Both the position numbers and the translations under genes were made by a program. A DNA stretch of 18,046 nt from positions 140,841 through 158,886 of the forward strand of contig WELB01000145.1 of NCBI GenBank assembly GCA_009602725.1. Reading direction: 5' to 3'. The stretch is from Spirogloea muscicola. Lineage: Eukaryota; Streptophyta; Zygnematophyceae; Spirogloeales; Spirogloeaceae. Shown here one piece after another: positions 1-9,440 of the stretch. Positions within the stretch are counted from its first letter, which is position 1. The number at the start of each line of letters is the position of its first letter. The notes beneath the pieces are model-generated. The model was given only the letters and a program-made list of their open reading frames with translations, did not search any database and was not told the DNA's origin.

Positions 1-72
1 CCCCCCCCTCCCCCTTCCCTGCTCACTTCCTGCTTCCCTTACGTCTCCCCACCCTTGCGCCACCTTCCTCAG
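1..72 (+). other. 3' end of an upstream intron, polypyrimidine tract
   Basis: The first 72 bases are almost entirely pyrimidine, opening with eight C, and end in CAG at 70-72. This looks like the branch/pyrimidine part of an intron leading into the first visible transferrin exon. It supports the acceptor at 71-72 over the weaker one at 121-122. Confidence 0.6.
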
Positions 73-3000
73 GCCTGTCAGTGCTTCCCACCATTCGCAT
101 GCTTTCTCTGATTGTCCCGTAGACATCACTTACTCATGGTAAGTCTGTCATGTCGCCCCACAATTCTGCAGCTGGGCAACAGTCCCCGGCAATGCGGTCG
201 TGATGCGCCTGAGCGAGAGGCCAGCAGCGTCGGCGGCTCTCCAGCGCCAGCTCGCTGCGCTGGCCGCAAACAGCTCCACCTTCCGCCAGACCTTCTTCGA
301 CCGCACGCGCAACGAGCTCGACTCCATCTTCCGGGCAGACGCCACGGGGCTCGCGCCCGCCGGGCCCGATGCCGAGGCGTGGCTCGGCGCTGACGCCCTC
401 AAGGCGCTCCGTGCTGTGGCTGCTGCCGCCGCAGCCAATGCCAGCCAGCCCTGTGAGTGCCACGTAACCCTCCTAGATGAAGACCCCAGTATAATACAAG
501 GTCGTAAAGTATTATGAATCAAAGTGTTAATCAGCTTCTAGATTATACACCCGATGCACAGTGCTAAGTGCTCTTTACGAGCGCCCAATCATAACGAACA
601 ATCTCGATGGCAGAGCACCCACACCAGCCCCAAAGGCCTGACTGCCTGCCACCGTGGTCGTGCTTGTGTGGGTCGCACGCCCTTCCTCCTGCTGCAACTC
701 ATGGCATGCACAGTCCACCCAAGGTGGTGCGCCAGCGGCACTGCGGAGTTCAGCAAGTGCCAGGCAGAACTCGTGCCGCTGCTGAACTCGCTGAACGCGC
801 CCAAGGAAGCTGGCGACAGTCTCCGCTGGGCCTGGTGACTTGCCCTGCAGCTTGCCTCCTCCTTCGCCCCTCCCTCCTCCCCTCCTTGCATCGGCTCTCA
901 GATGGCCTTCCTTCCTCGGGCCCGCAGCTGATGACTTCCCCTTCCTCACTAACGTGTGACAGCGTCGACGGCCGCTCGGCTGACGACTGTGCGGCGCTCA
1001 TCGCTGGGGGCGACGCGGAGGTGACGAGCCTGGACGCGCTGGCCGCCGTGCGTGGCGCGCACGAGCACGGCCTCGTGCCGCTCGCCGCTGAGGGTGGCTC
1101 GCCGAGCACGACCGCTGTTGCCGTCGTCCGCGCGTAAGCCACGTGTCTTCCTCTCAGTGGAGCACGTTTCCTTAATGCAGTCTAAAGCTTCCAAATTTTG
1201 ACGCCTCAAACTCTTGCCTGATGTTGCTTCTCTTCAGAGCGGCATGCGAGGGGCGGCACCCACTGTCACCTGGCCGCCTGCGCGGTCTGGCAAGTTGCCA
1301 CGCGGACTATGGCAGCGCCGCGGGCTGGACAATGCCGCTGGGGCGGATGGCCGCCAGCGGCGAGCTGCCGGTGTCCGCGCGAGACCCAAGCGTGCCCGAC
1401 GACGTCGAGTCGGCGGCTGCCTTCTTTGGCACCGTCTGTGCACCAGGCGGTCCGCCGAACCTCTGCACCGGTTGCGGCGGCGACTGTCGGGCAGCGCCGG
1501 CTGGCCGCTTCAGCGATGTGCGTCGATCGGCCCTCGTCTCTCCTCCTCCCTTCCTCCTCTTGCCCAGCCTCCGTCTACCACTGTTGTGCAAGTCTCTGCC
1601 CTCTTTGACTTTCTCCCTCTTGTGTGACCTCCCTCTAGCAAACGCTTCTCTTGCCGTTCTCCCCCTCCTCGCTTGGCCAGCTGAGAACCGGGCCAGCTTG
1701 TTGTGCACGGGGTCAAATGGGGTGCACAGGATGACGGGGCGATGGACTGCCTGATGAACCGCGGCGGTGAGGTGGCGTTTGTCAGCAGCTCCGCGCCAAC
1801 TGACTATGCGCGAGGTGGACGGCTGGCGCAGCCGTGGGCCACGCTGGCAGCTGCCGATCTGCGGTGCGCCTTTTGTGTGGCCCCAGTGCAGCAGTTTAAA
1901 AGCAGTTCACTGAAGCAGTTAGTATATGTGGCCACTTATGACTGGTCCGCCTGTAGCTGATGTCGATGTTCTGTGTCGGTGTCTGACTTGGATATGATGT
2001 CCTGCTTGGGTTTCATTGGTGCGACTTGCAAGGCTGGCATGCTTTGCTGGCGGTTGTGAGGATGTCGACTCCTCTCAGAGCTGCAAGTAGGCGGCCCTTC
2101 TCTTTGCTCAACATACTTGCAATACAAGCTTGCCGATGACGCCATTGACTGTGATGTTCTCATGTTGCCTCCCTTGCTGCGATATGCTGACATGATTTGC
2201 TGCACGGCTTACCACTGCACTGGCTCCCCAAGCTCACAGCGCAATTGCTGTTTCTGCTCCAATGCTGCTGCATTCGCGCCCCCTGTCGCCCGTCTTTGCA
2301 GCTTTGGCACGCTGCCAGAGCGGGTGATCATGACGCGCGCCAGTCTTGGCAAGTCCAATACCGCACTCTTGCGGGCGAAGCTGAAGCAGCTCAGCCGCTA
2401 CCTGGGCATTGACCGACACGGCTTTGGGCCAGCAGCCAATCCCAACTCCCTGCTCTTCTCAAAGAGGTACAGGAGGCCCAACTTTGGTCTTGAGTTCCTG
2501 TAAAATCATGTCTTGAGATATCGAGTTGCGCAACCAGTCCTACACTACAAGCTGAATAGTAAACCTTGTAGTAAATGCCACTGTATACTCTAGATTTTAG
2601 ATTTAGGGTTTAGGTAGTTGTGGAGCTGTAGAGTTGTGGAGCTTGGTTCAGCTTCTTACTTGCAGGAGCCAGCCAGCGAAATCGTTCTGACATTGTTCCT
2701 GCGTCATGGTGGCCACCCAGCACCACTTCGCTGGAGCCTGTGCATGGCACGACAGATGCATATCTTGTTGATGCCGTTCGAGCATATTACGACTTTGCAG
2801 TGTTCGCTCCTGTCTCTGTCAACACGACAGACAGTGGCGGCCTAATAGTCCCTGCTTCAACCAGGCACCACTGTGAGTTATTCGTTGGCTGCTATGTACC
2901 CGAGCCGTGAGCACACATGGCCAAGTGGGTGCAGGTCCACAGCTCAATGGTACTCAAAGTGTTGGATAGTTCTGTCACTCAGAAACCAAAGGCTGACTTG

Positions 3001-3179
3001 CGGATGTGTGTTGTTTTGAAGCATTATGGCCGCTGACGGTGCTGCTCATCGGCCTTGTCATCACCGGCGGCGGCTTCGCTGTGTATGCTGGCTACTTCTA
3101 CCTCCAGCGGTTGCAGCGTCACGGTGTACAAAAGCAGGCCTATGCCTTCACACGCGACTTCACCATGGATGACGACTGA
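73..3179 (+). CDS. Membrane-anchored transferrin-like protein, 3' part (5' end outside window)
   Basis: Nine exons fit GT-AG splicing with matching phases: 73-138, 172-452, 714-834, 963-1133, 1238-1517, 1730-1863, 2302-2466, 2721-2872 and 3022-3179 (stop TGA 3177-3179), giving about 508 visible residues. Residues 15-115 are the end of one transferrin lobe, with a Cys then WATVPGNAVVMR matching the family's C-x-L-A-x-V-P-x-H-x-V-V pattern. Residues 117-456 are a full lobe, with family-like blocks RWCASG/KCQ, ACVDG/DDC, TSLD, TAVAVV, SCH-AAGW, AAAFFGTVCAPG, GAMDCL, EVAFVSS and LLFSKS. A single hydrophobic helix at about residues 458-485 is followed by a basic stretch and a tail ending in three Asp. 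Transferrins bind ferric iron with carbonate; in algae they are surface proteins. Here most ligand positions of the last lobe are changed, so iron binding by it is doubtful. Exon 1's left edge is uncertain (acceptor at 71-72 after a strong pyrimidine tract, or at 121-122). Earlier lobe(s) and the signal peptide lie upstream. Confidence 0.88.
2602..2614 (+). repeat. Short interstitial telomere-like motif
   Basis: TTTAGGGTTTAGG is nearly two units of the plant/green-alga type telomere repeat. It lies in the transferrin intron 2467-2720, is too short to be a telomere relic with certainty, and could be chance. Confidence 0.35.
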
Positions 3180-3196
3180 CTGCCTGCCTCCCTGAC

Positions 3197-3201
3197 TGTA
3201 A
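3197..3201 (+). promoter_or_regulatory. Candidate poly(A) signal TGTAA of the transferrin gene
   Basis: TGTAA, the poly(A) signal typical of chlorophyte algae, lies 18 bases after the stop codon. A second TGTAA at 3315-3319 gives a more usual 3' UTR length and may be the one used. The pentamer is short, so chance is possible. Confidence 0.35.
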
Positions 3202-3500
3202 ATTCCAGGGTGTATTGCCCTCAGACTGGTCAGTACAACGTGATGACCAGGATCGTGAAATTCTTTGGGGGTTCATGGAATCCCTTACACTGGCTGCACC
3301 AGAACAGCCAAACCTGTAATATGTACTTCATACCCAAGATTGAGGTGTACATGTGTGCTCACTGTTACAGGTTGTGCTGCAGATCGATTTATTGCGTGCA
3401 TGTTGCTTCTTGATTGTGACAGCCTTTGGCCCTTGACTATTAAGGACAGTGTTTGAGAATGATCACACAAGATTGGCCTCTGACTAGCACAAGCATTCTC

Positions 3501-3526
3501 CAGCTGAAATCAGCTGAAGTCAGCTG
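3501..3526. repeat. Short 10-bp tandem repeat
   Basis: CAGCTGAAAT, CAGCTGAAGT and a partial CAGCTG follow one another directly. Each unit holds the palindrome CAGCTG, an E-box type sequence. It lies in the convergent intergenic space, and no function is indicated. Confidence 0.5.
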
Positions 3527-4001
3527 CTCGATTCACTTCCTCTTGCTGGTCCCTTTCTCTGACGGTAAGAGCTCCAAGGGAGGCGCAAAGGCTCTGCCAT
3601 GATGTTGCCCTGTCTGGCGCAATCATGCCCAATTGCTGATAAGCCAGCCGGTGAGAGAGAGGGCGAAGTCAGAGAACCACATTGCTGGTCAACTGTACAA
3701 CCCATCATAGATATGCTGACGCTGACAAGCAAATTATGAAACAGCTGGTCACACGGAGAGTCACATCAGAGAGCCTAAGTACAGGTCATGTGTTGCAAGC
3801 CATAGATAAGCTGACATCGACCAGCAGTCGAGGTACACTTGGGGAGATGACAGAGCTGCAACAATAAGTAGGCCGTTGTCAGGACAGAGGGCCAGGCGCC
3901 AGGAATGTGCCACTGGCAGCGCCATTCCTCGTGGCTGTCGCTCTGCAATGCGGGTGCTGCAGCCACGAGCTTCCTGATCAACCTGAAAGAATGGGTTTAA
4001 T

Positions 4002-4006
4002 TTACA
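4002..4006 (-). promoter_or_regulatory. Candidate poly(A) signal TGTAA of the LRR gene
   Basis: On the minus strand TGTAA lies about 50 bases after the stop codon at 4057-4059, a plausible distance for an algal 3' UTR. It agrees with the orientation of the LRR gene and with the similar signal after the transferrin gene. Confidence 0.35.
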
Positions 4007-4056
4007 CCAGGGTTACCTGAGCTTATTCGGATGCAGGATGGAAGCCTCCATATCCT

Positions 4057-7000
4057 CTATATGTGCAGCCTGAGCGGTCTAAAAGAGAGCAGTGAGGAGA
4101 GGCAGTGTCCACAGAGAAGGGCCGCCGCAATGATCACGACGTTGGCGGTCCGCTGTGGCATGGCCAACGAAGCCGGGGTCGGCGGCGGCGGCGGCAAGGT
4201 CGTGGGCGCCGGCGCGGGGCCCGGCGCGGCTGCTGGGCTGCTCGTTGGAGTGGGGCTTGTAGCTGCAGCAAGTGACAGGTAGAATTAGGCCCAATTTGAT
4301 CAGTCCCTTCAGGCAAGAGGCGCATTGTCTGGAGCTATGGTGCTTCTGTATTGGATCATCATCAAGTGTCTTGAGGTCTGTACATGATCAATGGCTGCAC
4401 TTGTAGCAATATGAGAGTGCAGCTGCAAGATGTGTAAGTTTATATCCGACTCAGCTTTCATGAGGGCACTATACTTCAGGGCCCACACCAGACCACTGCC
4501 ACTTAACACGAGCTTTGGAACGCAGGTTTGCTGTCTTTACTTGGGCTTGGAGCGGCAGGCGGGGAAGGCAACGTTGGGCAGGCAAAGCCAAGGCCAAGGA
4601 AGTGGCTGGTCGCGTCCGCGCACTTGTCGGCGGGCAGGTTCTCAGTCAAGATTGTCTTGTTATAAGCAGAGTCGAAGCAATCAGTAACCAACGAGTATGT
4701 GACGTTCTTGCGAAGCTTCGGGACGTCACCAGTGAGGTAATTTTGTTGGAGCAGGAGCAATGTGAGATTTGGGAGGTCCCAGACAGCCGGCGGAACTTCG
4801 CAGTAGAGATTATTCACCTCCAAGTTGCTGAACAAAGAGATATAGCCAGCATAGTACCATGGGTAAGGGAGATTGCAGAGGATCTGCAACCAGTCCAAGC
4901 TTCTAACTGAGCGCAAGTCCGTAGTCAGCGGTTCACAGATTTCCATGGCTTACATTTCCTTGAGCTTCTTGAGATTTCCCCAGCTGATAGGAATGCTCTC
5001 ATTCATGATTCCCAGGTAGAAGTCACTGCAACATACAAGCGGGGGGGAGTTAAGAAGCGACAAGTGAGACAAGATGAGGCTATGGACGGTGATGATGTCA
5101 GCCTTGCTCGGCACTGGGCAACAGAATAGAGATGGAGGAGAGGTTCTGCTCTCACATGTGAGTCATGTTGGTCGCGTTTGTGAGATCAGGGAGGGGCCCG
5201 CCGAGAGAATTGTGCGAACAATTCCTGTATGCCAAATGCAGCTCAACAAGTCAACTGAAGGCATGCAACTGATCCATGATAGCACTTCTGAAACCTTCTG
5301 AGACACCACCACAAGACCTAACCAAGCAGAGCCTTGCCTCAAGGGGCTCTGACTCTGTGCATGGAAGAGACTCACAGGACTTCAAGCCTGGTGAAGTTGT
5401 TGAAGTAGGTCGGAAGGCCTGGGTTGAGCATGTAGTTGTATGCGGAGTTCCTGCAGGGCCAAGTTGCTGCTCATGAGGAACAATACCTCACCCCAGGGCA
5501 CCCGGCTGCCCGAGCATGGTACCTCGACCTGACGTCACTGTTTGCTGACATGCAGACTGTCTTGAGTTAGACTGCAGCAAAGTCCACCATTGAGCTCGCA
5601 GCCAAGATGTGCTCTCACCAGATCCTGAGGTTGGTCAAGTTGGCAAGTGAATCAGGGATGGATTTGAAGCCGTTGTTCACAAATGACCTGCGTGCGCCAC
5701 GCCATCAGATACCCAATCAAGTCAGCGACGAGCTTGAGCCGAAGAGTGACGCTGCGCCTCAGCTTCAAGTGCTGTCTGTGCACTGCCTGACTCTGATCTT
5801 GAGGCAGCGTGCCAGTGGTGCTCACAGCTCCTCGAGAGATGTGAGGTTGCCAAGAGAAGCCGGCATGCCATTGTAGAAGGCGGTGTTGTCCAAGTGCCTG
5901 CAACCAAGGGCCAGCACCAGCACGTAAAACTCCCCTTCCAAGACCGGCAGTGGTGCAGTGCGGCAGCAATGGCAGTGCAGGTAGCAAGGGCAGCTGTGCT
6001 GGAGCACTCACAAAACGCGCAGCTTGCGGAAGTTGCCGATGAAGTCCGGCAGCATGCCGGTGAGGTAGTTGAAGCTGAGGTCGCTGCAGGACGGCGGGGG
6101 ACCAGGGAGGTGAAGGAGAGAATATGGAATATTATTAGTGGGATGCAAAGATGAGAACCCAACTCCAGTCCAGTGTGGAGGAGGCCAATGAAGGAGGCCA
6201 GTCAGAGCCAGGCTGGGCACAGTCAGAGAATAAATGGTGGGGCACTGTCAAAACGCGATAAGGCCTTTACTAAGACAACGACGATATTGTGTGGCGGCAC
6301 CGGCGGCAGTGTATGGAGCTCACAGGGACTCGAGCTCGGTCAGATTGGCAATGAGGCTCAAGTCCAGCGCGCCGCGCAGGCCCGCACCCGACACGTTCCT
6401 GCGACCACGCGATCAGTGAACGGCCTCAGAGAGCGCGCTGCCGACAGCAGGCAACTGACCAAGACAAGTGTGGCCACTCTTTGTATCAAGGGTAGACACT
6501 GTTTTTCATTTTCGTAAACATTGTGGCTAACGAGACAGGATGTGGCAAATGCATGGGGAAAAGGAATGGGAAAGGGGTGGCTTTCGGAAATTGGTGCTCA
6601 CAGGCCGACAATCCGCGAGCCCCGGCAGGCGACAGGCGGCGTCCATTTGCCGCCGGCGCAGGGGTTGACGGCCGCCGTCCAGCCGCTGAGGTTGCCCGGG
6701 TTGCCGTAGTAGTACTTCCAGCGCAGCAGCGCGTTGGCTGCCGCCATGGCAGCTGAAGGTCAGCAGCGGGAAGCCATGGCCAGGACAGGCCGAGCCAGCT
6801 GGGAGGCCGTCGAGGCGAGCTGCCTCCGTTAACCTCGCCGTCTCAAGGCTCCGCCTTCCGCTTGGCAAGGCGAGCTTCGCGGCGTTGGCCAGTGCCACTG
6901 CAAGTTGTGGTATCTCTCGTGCAGAGAGGCGTCTAGCGGCAGTGGTCTTGAGTGCGCCGGCCACGGCGAGAGGCGCAAGGCGCGGCGGCTGCCACTCACC

Positions 7001-7155
7001 GTCGTCGTTGCCGGAGTCCGGGAGGACGGGGATGGGCGCGTGGTGGTGGCCCTTGGAGGGGTCCTTCTTGGCGGCAGCGCGCGGGGCAGCCGCTGCTAGG
7101 AGGGCCACCGCCGCCAGCGCTGCCGCCGCGAGCCGCGCCGCGGAGGCGCCGGCGC
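4057..7155 (-). CDS. Secreted LRR protein with Pro-rich stalk and hydrophobic C-terminus (no kinase; start not visible)
   Basis: Eleven exons in transcript order join with matching phases: open to 7155-7000, 6752-6602, 6398-6324, 6083-6012, 5897-5826, 5687-5619, 5450-5376, 5224-5156, 5025-4954, 4899-4541 and 4262-4057 (stop TAG 4057-4059). The first exon encodes an Ala/Leu-rich signal peptide, then a Lys/His-rich spacer. The second encodes an LRR N-terminal cap (ALLRWKYYYGNPGNLSGW, then Cys). Next come eight short exons each carrying about one LRR, e.g. DLSFNYLTGMLPDFIGNF. The long exon adds two more LRRs and a Cys-containing cap. The last exon joins through donor CCAA/gtaaag to a Pro/Ser/Thr-rich stalk, then a hydrophobic stretch (VVIIAAALLCGHCLSSLLSF) seven residues from the end, fitting a GPI signal or a membrane anchor. 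No kinase follows, so this is LRR receptor-protein-like and probably at the cell surface. There is no in-frame ATG upstream of the signal peptide; an ambiguous base at 7156 and a run of seven G nearby may hide an error. Confidence 0.8.
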
Positions 7156-7156
7156 N
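7156..7156. other. Ambiguous base (N)
   Basis: This is the only undetermined base in the window. It lies in very GC-rich sequence beside homopolymer G runs (7171-7177), just upstream of the signal peptide of the LRR gene. An unresolved indel here would change the frame in which the start codon should be sought. Confidence 0.95.
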
Positions 7157-7329
7157 CGGGGAGCGGGGCGAGGGGGGGAGGCCGGGCACCTGGTCGGGGC
7201 TGTCGGGCCGCGGGGCGCGGAGCGTCGGCGGGTAGGTGGGGGCCACCGGGCGATGGCGGCGCTGGTCAGCAGTCCACGACGGCCTGCTCTTTCGCAGGCA
7301 GTAGCGGCCATCGGCGTCCAGAAGAAGAG

Positions 7330-7870
7330 GCACTCCCAATGGGGGCAAGGAAGAAGTGGCTCTCCCAATGGGGGCAAGGGCTGTGAGAAGCCAGCACGGA
7401 AAGAATTGACAGAGGTTCAAAGGGGCCAAACCTTGAAGGGGCCAGAAGTGCTATCTCAGAATTGTAGGATGCACCACTCAATAAGTAGGAGTGAGGAGCC
7501 TCAGATCCGACAGACCAGCAGCCGGAAAACAACGTCCCTGACGAAAGCCGAAGGCTGCAGCGAGAGCACGGCCAGCACGCAGGTGCAAGCCGTGGGCCAT
7601 GGACCGCTGTAGGGAAATGGATAGTCGCATGCGGTAGACTTGGGCTAGCGAGCCAGCGGCGTCAAAGTCAGCCTACTTACCTCGCCTGCGGGACACAGCA
7701 CGCTGCGCAAGGCTGGCAAGCAGGTTGAACCACTAGAACCCAAGAGCCCCGTGCATATCCACGGCCAGGGGTACGAACTCGTCCCCAGCCGGGTGGTCAG
7801 GGTGTTTCGCCGCCTTGCTGCGAGCGGCGTTCGCCGCAGCATGGCCAACCCTGTGAGCGGCCATTCCAAA
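7330..7870 (-). mobile_element. LINE-like retroelement fragment, 3' end, degenerate
   Basis: Read on the minus strand from about 7870 to 7478, the sequence encodes the C-terminus of a retroelement polyprotein (DEFVPLAVDMHGALG, then AQVYRMRLSISLQRSMAHG, LHLRAGRALAAAFGF and a final LLTPTY). It has two internal stop codons and no upstream reverse transcriptase, so it is a 5'-truncated pseudogene. After the ORF stop at 7478 comes a 3' tail containing the shared tail motif and two tandem units of a sequence reading CTTGCCCCCATTGGGAG. The family assignment rests on resemblance to C-termini of algal non-LTR reverse transcriptases, remembered and not searched. Confidence 0.55.
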
Positions 7871-7893
7871 GAATGGACAAGGTCTGAAAGGGC
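7862..7893 (-). repeat. Detached copy of the retroelement tail motif
   Basis: On the minus strand this reads GACCTTGTCCATTCTTTGG, matching the 3'-tail motif found elsewhere in the cluster. It sits upstream of the ORF remnant rather than downstream, so it probably belongs to another, older insertion that was interrupted. Confidence 0.45.
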
Positions 7894-8063
7894 CGGATGG
7901 CGCAAAAAGCAAAATATCAAACGCTGAGACGTCGGCAAGTAGGCTCTCAGTGACCTCTAGTTAGTAAATGGAGGTCGGAGTAGCTAGAACCTTTGTACTT
8001 GCCCATTCAGGCCCTCCATCAGACACTCTTCCATCAGTCATACACACTGCATTTTCCTCCCCT

Positions 8064-8392
8064 AGATGTTCTGCATGCGGCTACGTTCTGAGGCTCACGC
8101 AGCGCACTTGTGCGCAGGCCGCAGTCAGGGTGCTACTTATGGGCCTCGTCGGGGTGCCTCTTCTCCTTTATTCATTCGTTTCTCTGGGCTAGCCTCTCCC
8201 AGCCACCGCCCTTTCCTGGAAGCGTCTTTCCTCTGCCAGCTCCAGGTTACTCCGACCTGCGGCTGCTGACTCGGGGTTATCAAGCTCCGGTTCGCTGTGG
8301 TCTCTTGCATACCTGTGTGTGTGACTTTGGCGTCTTTCAGCCCTTTGTACCTTGTTCATTCTTTCTGGGCTGGCTATCTCCCCGCTCCCTTC
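8064..8392 (+). mobile_element. Divergent LINE-like 3' fragment
   Basis: Plus-strand sequence ends an ORF-like stretch with YSDLRLLTRGY (about 8248-8280), the same C-terminus as the other fragments. A degenerate tail motif follows at 8341-8385 (ACCTTGTTCATTCTTTCTGG). The upstream part resembles the MRL-H-AGR region but is heavily damaged. This appears to be an older copy. Confidence 0.4.
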
Positions 8393-8599
8393 AGAAGAAG
8401 AAGTGGCTCTCCCAACGGGGGCAAGGGCTGTGAGAAGCCAGCCCGAAAAGAATTGACAAGGTTCGAAGGGGCCAAACTACGAGCTAAGCAGCGACTGCGG
8501 GGCCTGAAGAGGCTATGGCAGAACGGGGGAGGATGGACCACTTAGTAGTTACGAGTGAGGAGCCTCACATCCGACAGACTAGCTGCCGGTAAACTATCC
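8393..8599 (-). mobile_element. LINE-like 3' tail, left arm of an inverted repeat
   Basis: This minus-oriented 3' end (last coding codons plus 3' tail) is nearly identical to the reverse complement of 8898-9104, with roughly ten differences by eye. It is truncated right after the final coding residues. Confidence 0.65.
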
Positions 8600-9104
8600 C
8601 AGCTTCAGAACTCCCCGTGCCTCCTTTCCACGCCGACCACCCGGCTGCTGATGAGTTCGTCCCCCTGGCTGTGGACGTGCACGGGGCTCTCGGATCCCAC
8701 TGGCTCGACCTGTTGGCCAGGCTTGCACGGCGCGCTGTGTCCCGCAGGCGCGGTGAGCCGGCTGACTTCAACGCCGCTGGCTGGTGGGCTCAGGTGTATC
8801 GTATGCGCTTGTCCGTCTCCCTCCAGCGGTCCATGGCCCACGCCTTGCATCTGCGTGCTGGCCGTGCTCTCGCTGCGGCCTCCGGCTTTCGTCAGGGGGA
8901 TAGTTTTCCGGCAAGCTAGTCTGTCGGATGGGAGGCTCCTTACTCGTAGCTACTGAGTGGTCCATCCTCCCCCGTTCTGCCATAGCCTCTTCAGGCCCCG
9001 CAGTCGCTGCTTCGCTCGTAATTTGGCCCCTTCGAACCTTGTCAATTCTTTTCGGGCTGGCTTCTCACAGCCCTTGCCCACATTGGGAGAGCCACTACTT
9101 CTTT
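8600..9104 (+). mobile_element. LINE-like retroelement 3' fragment with near-intact C-terminal frame
   Basis: The plus strand encodes HPAADEFVPLAVDVHGALG, then LDLLARLARRAVSRR, AAGWWAQVYRMRLSVSLQRS and LHLRAGRALAAASGF, ending in LLTRSY and a stop at about 8954-8956. This is the best-preserved copy of the family in the window. Compared with its own inverted copy it carries one extra A near 8912, shifting the frame just before the end. The 3' tail (8957-9104) contains the shared motif (TTGTCAATTCTTTTCGGGCT). The 5' truncation is near 8600. Confidence 0.6.
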
Positions 9105-9129
9105 CCAGGTGCTAACCCGTCCAGAGTTG

Positions 9130-9240
9130 TGTGTTTCAGCACTTTCCGATCTTTTCGGACCTTGTCAATTGTCTTTGGGCCGTAGCCCTCGTCCCCTTGG
9201 GATGAGCTAACGCTCTTCCAGACCTTGCTCATTCCCTTGA
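9130..9240 (+). repeat. Degenerate tail-motif copies
   Basis: Two weak plus-oriented copies follow each other: ACCTTGTCAATTGTCTTTGG with CCCTTGGGATGAG, then ACCTTGCTCATTCCCTTGAG. They look like remains of further retroelement 3' ends inserted next to the previous one. Confidence 0.35.
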
Positions 9241-9324
9241 GATAGCTCAAATGCATAGCAGCGTGGGTTTCAACTGACCAATTGGATCTCGTCCATCTTT
9301 TCAGATGTTTCCAATTCCTTTCGG

Positions 9325-9440
9325 CTTCAAAGCGGCCTGGTCGCTTGCTGGGGTGTACAGGATGCGGCTTGTCTTCTCCCTGCAGCGGTCCTTGGCGTTG
9401 CCGTCCACTTGCAGGCAGGCCGTGACTTGGCTGCTGCCTA
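9325..9440 (+). mobile_element. LINE-like coding fragment, degenerate
   Basis: GCTTCAAAGCGGCCTGG leads into a frame reading VYRMRLVFSLQRSLA (about 9354-9398), homologous to VYRMRLSVSLQRSMA in the better copy. Frameshifts follow. It is cut at about 9440, where a tail in the opposite orientation begins. Confidence 0.45.

Larger units (their letters stand above)
3180..4056. other. Convergent intergenic region
   Basis: This is the space between the 3' ends of the transferrin gene and the LRR gene. It should hold both 3' UTRs. It contains a 10-base direct repeat at 3501-3526 (CAGCTGAA-type, two and a half units) and a 61-codon open frame at 3682-3867 with no recognisable motif. I see no gene that can be supported. 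Confidence 0.55.

Noticed and set aside
1214-1627. Overlapping open frames on both strands across 1214-1760
   Set aside because: They are shadows of the transferrin exon 1238-1517; only that frame gives family motifs and matching splice phases.
3682-3867. 61-codon open frame in the convergent intergenic region
   Set aside because: It has no recognisable motif, splice support or conserved context; it is likely 3' UTR or chance.
4515-4910. 131-codon plus-strand open frame
   Set aside because: It is antisense to the LRR exon 4541-4899, whose frame encodes LRRs and joins its neighbours in phase.
8450-8480. GGTTCGAAGGGG in the tail repeats as a Pol III B box, suggesting a SINE
   Set aside because: No A box or tRNA-like fold lies at the right distance, and the sequence sits in the 3' tail of LINE-like coding remnants.
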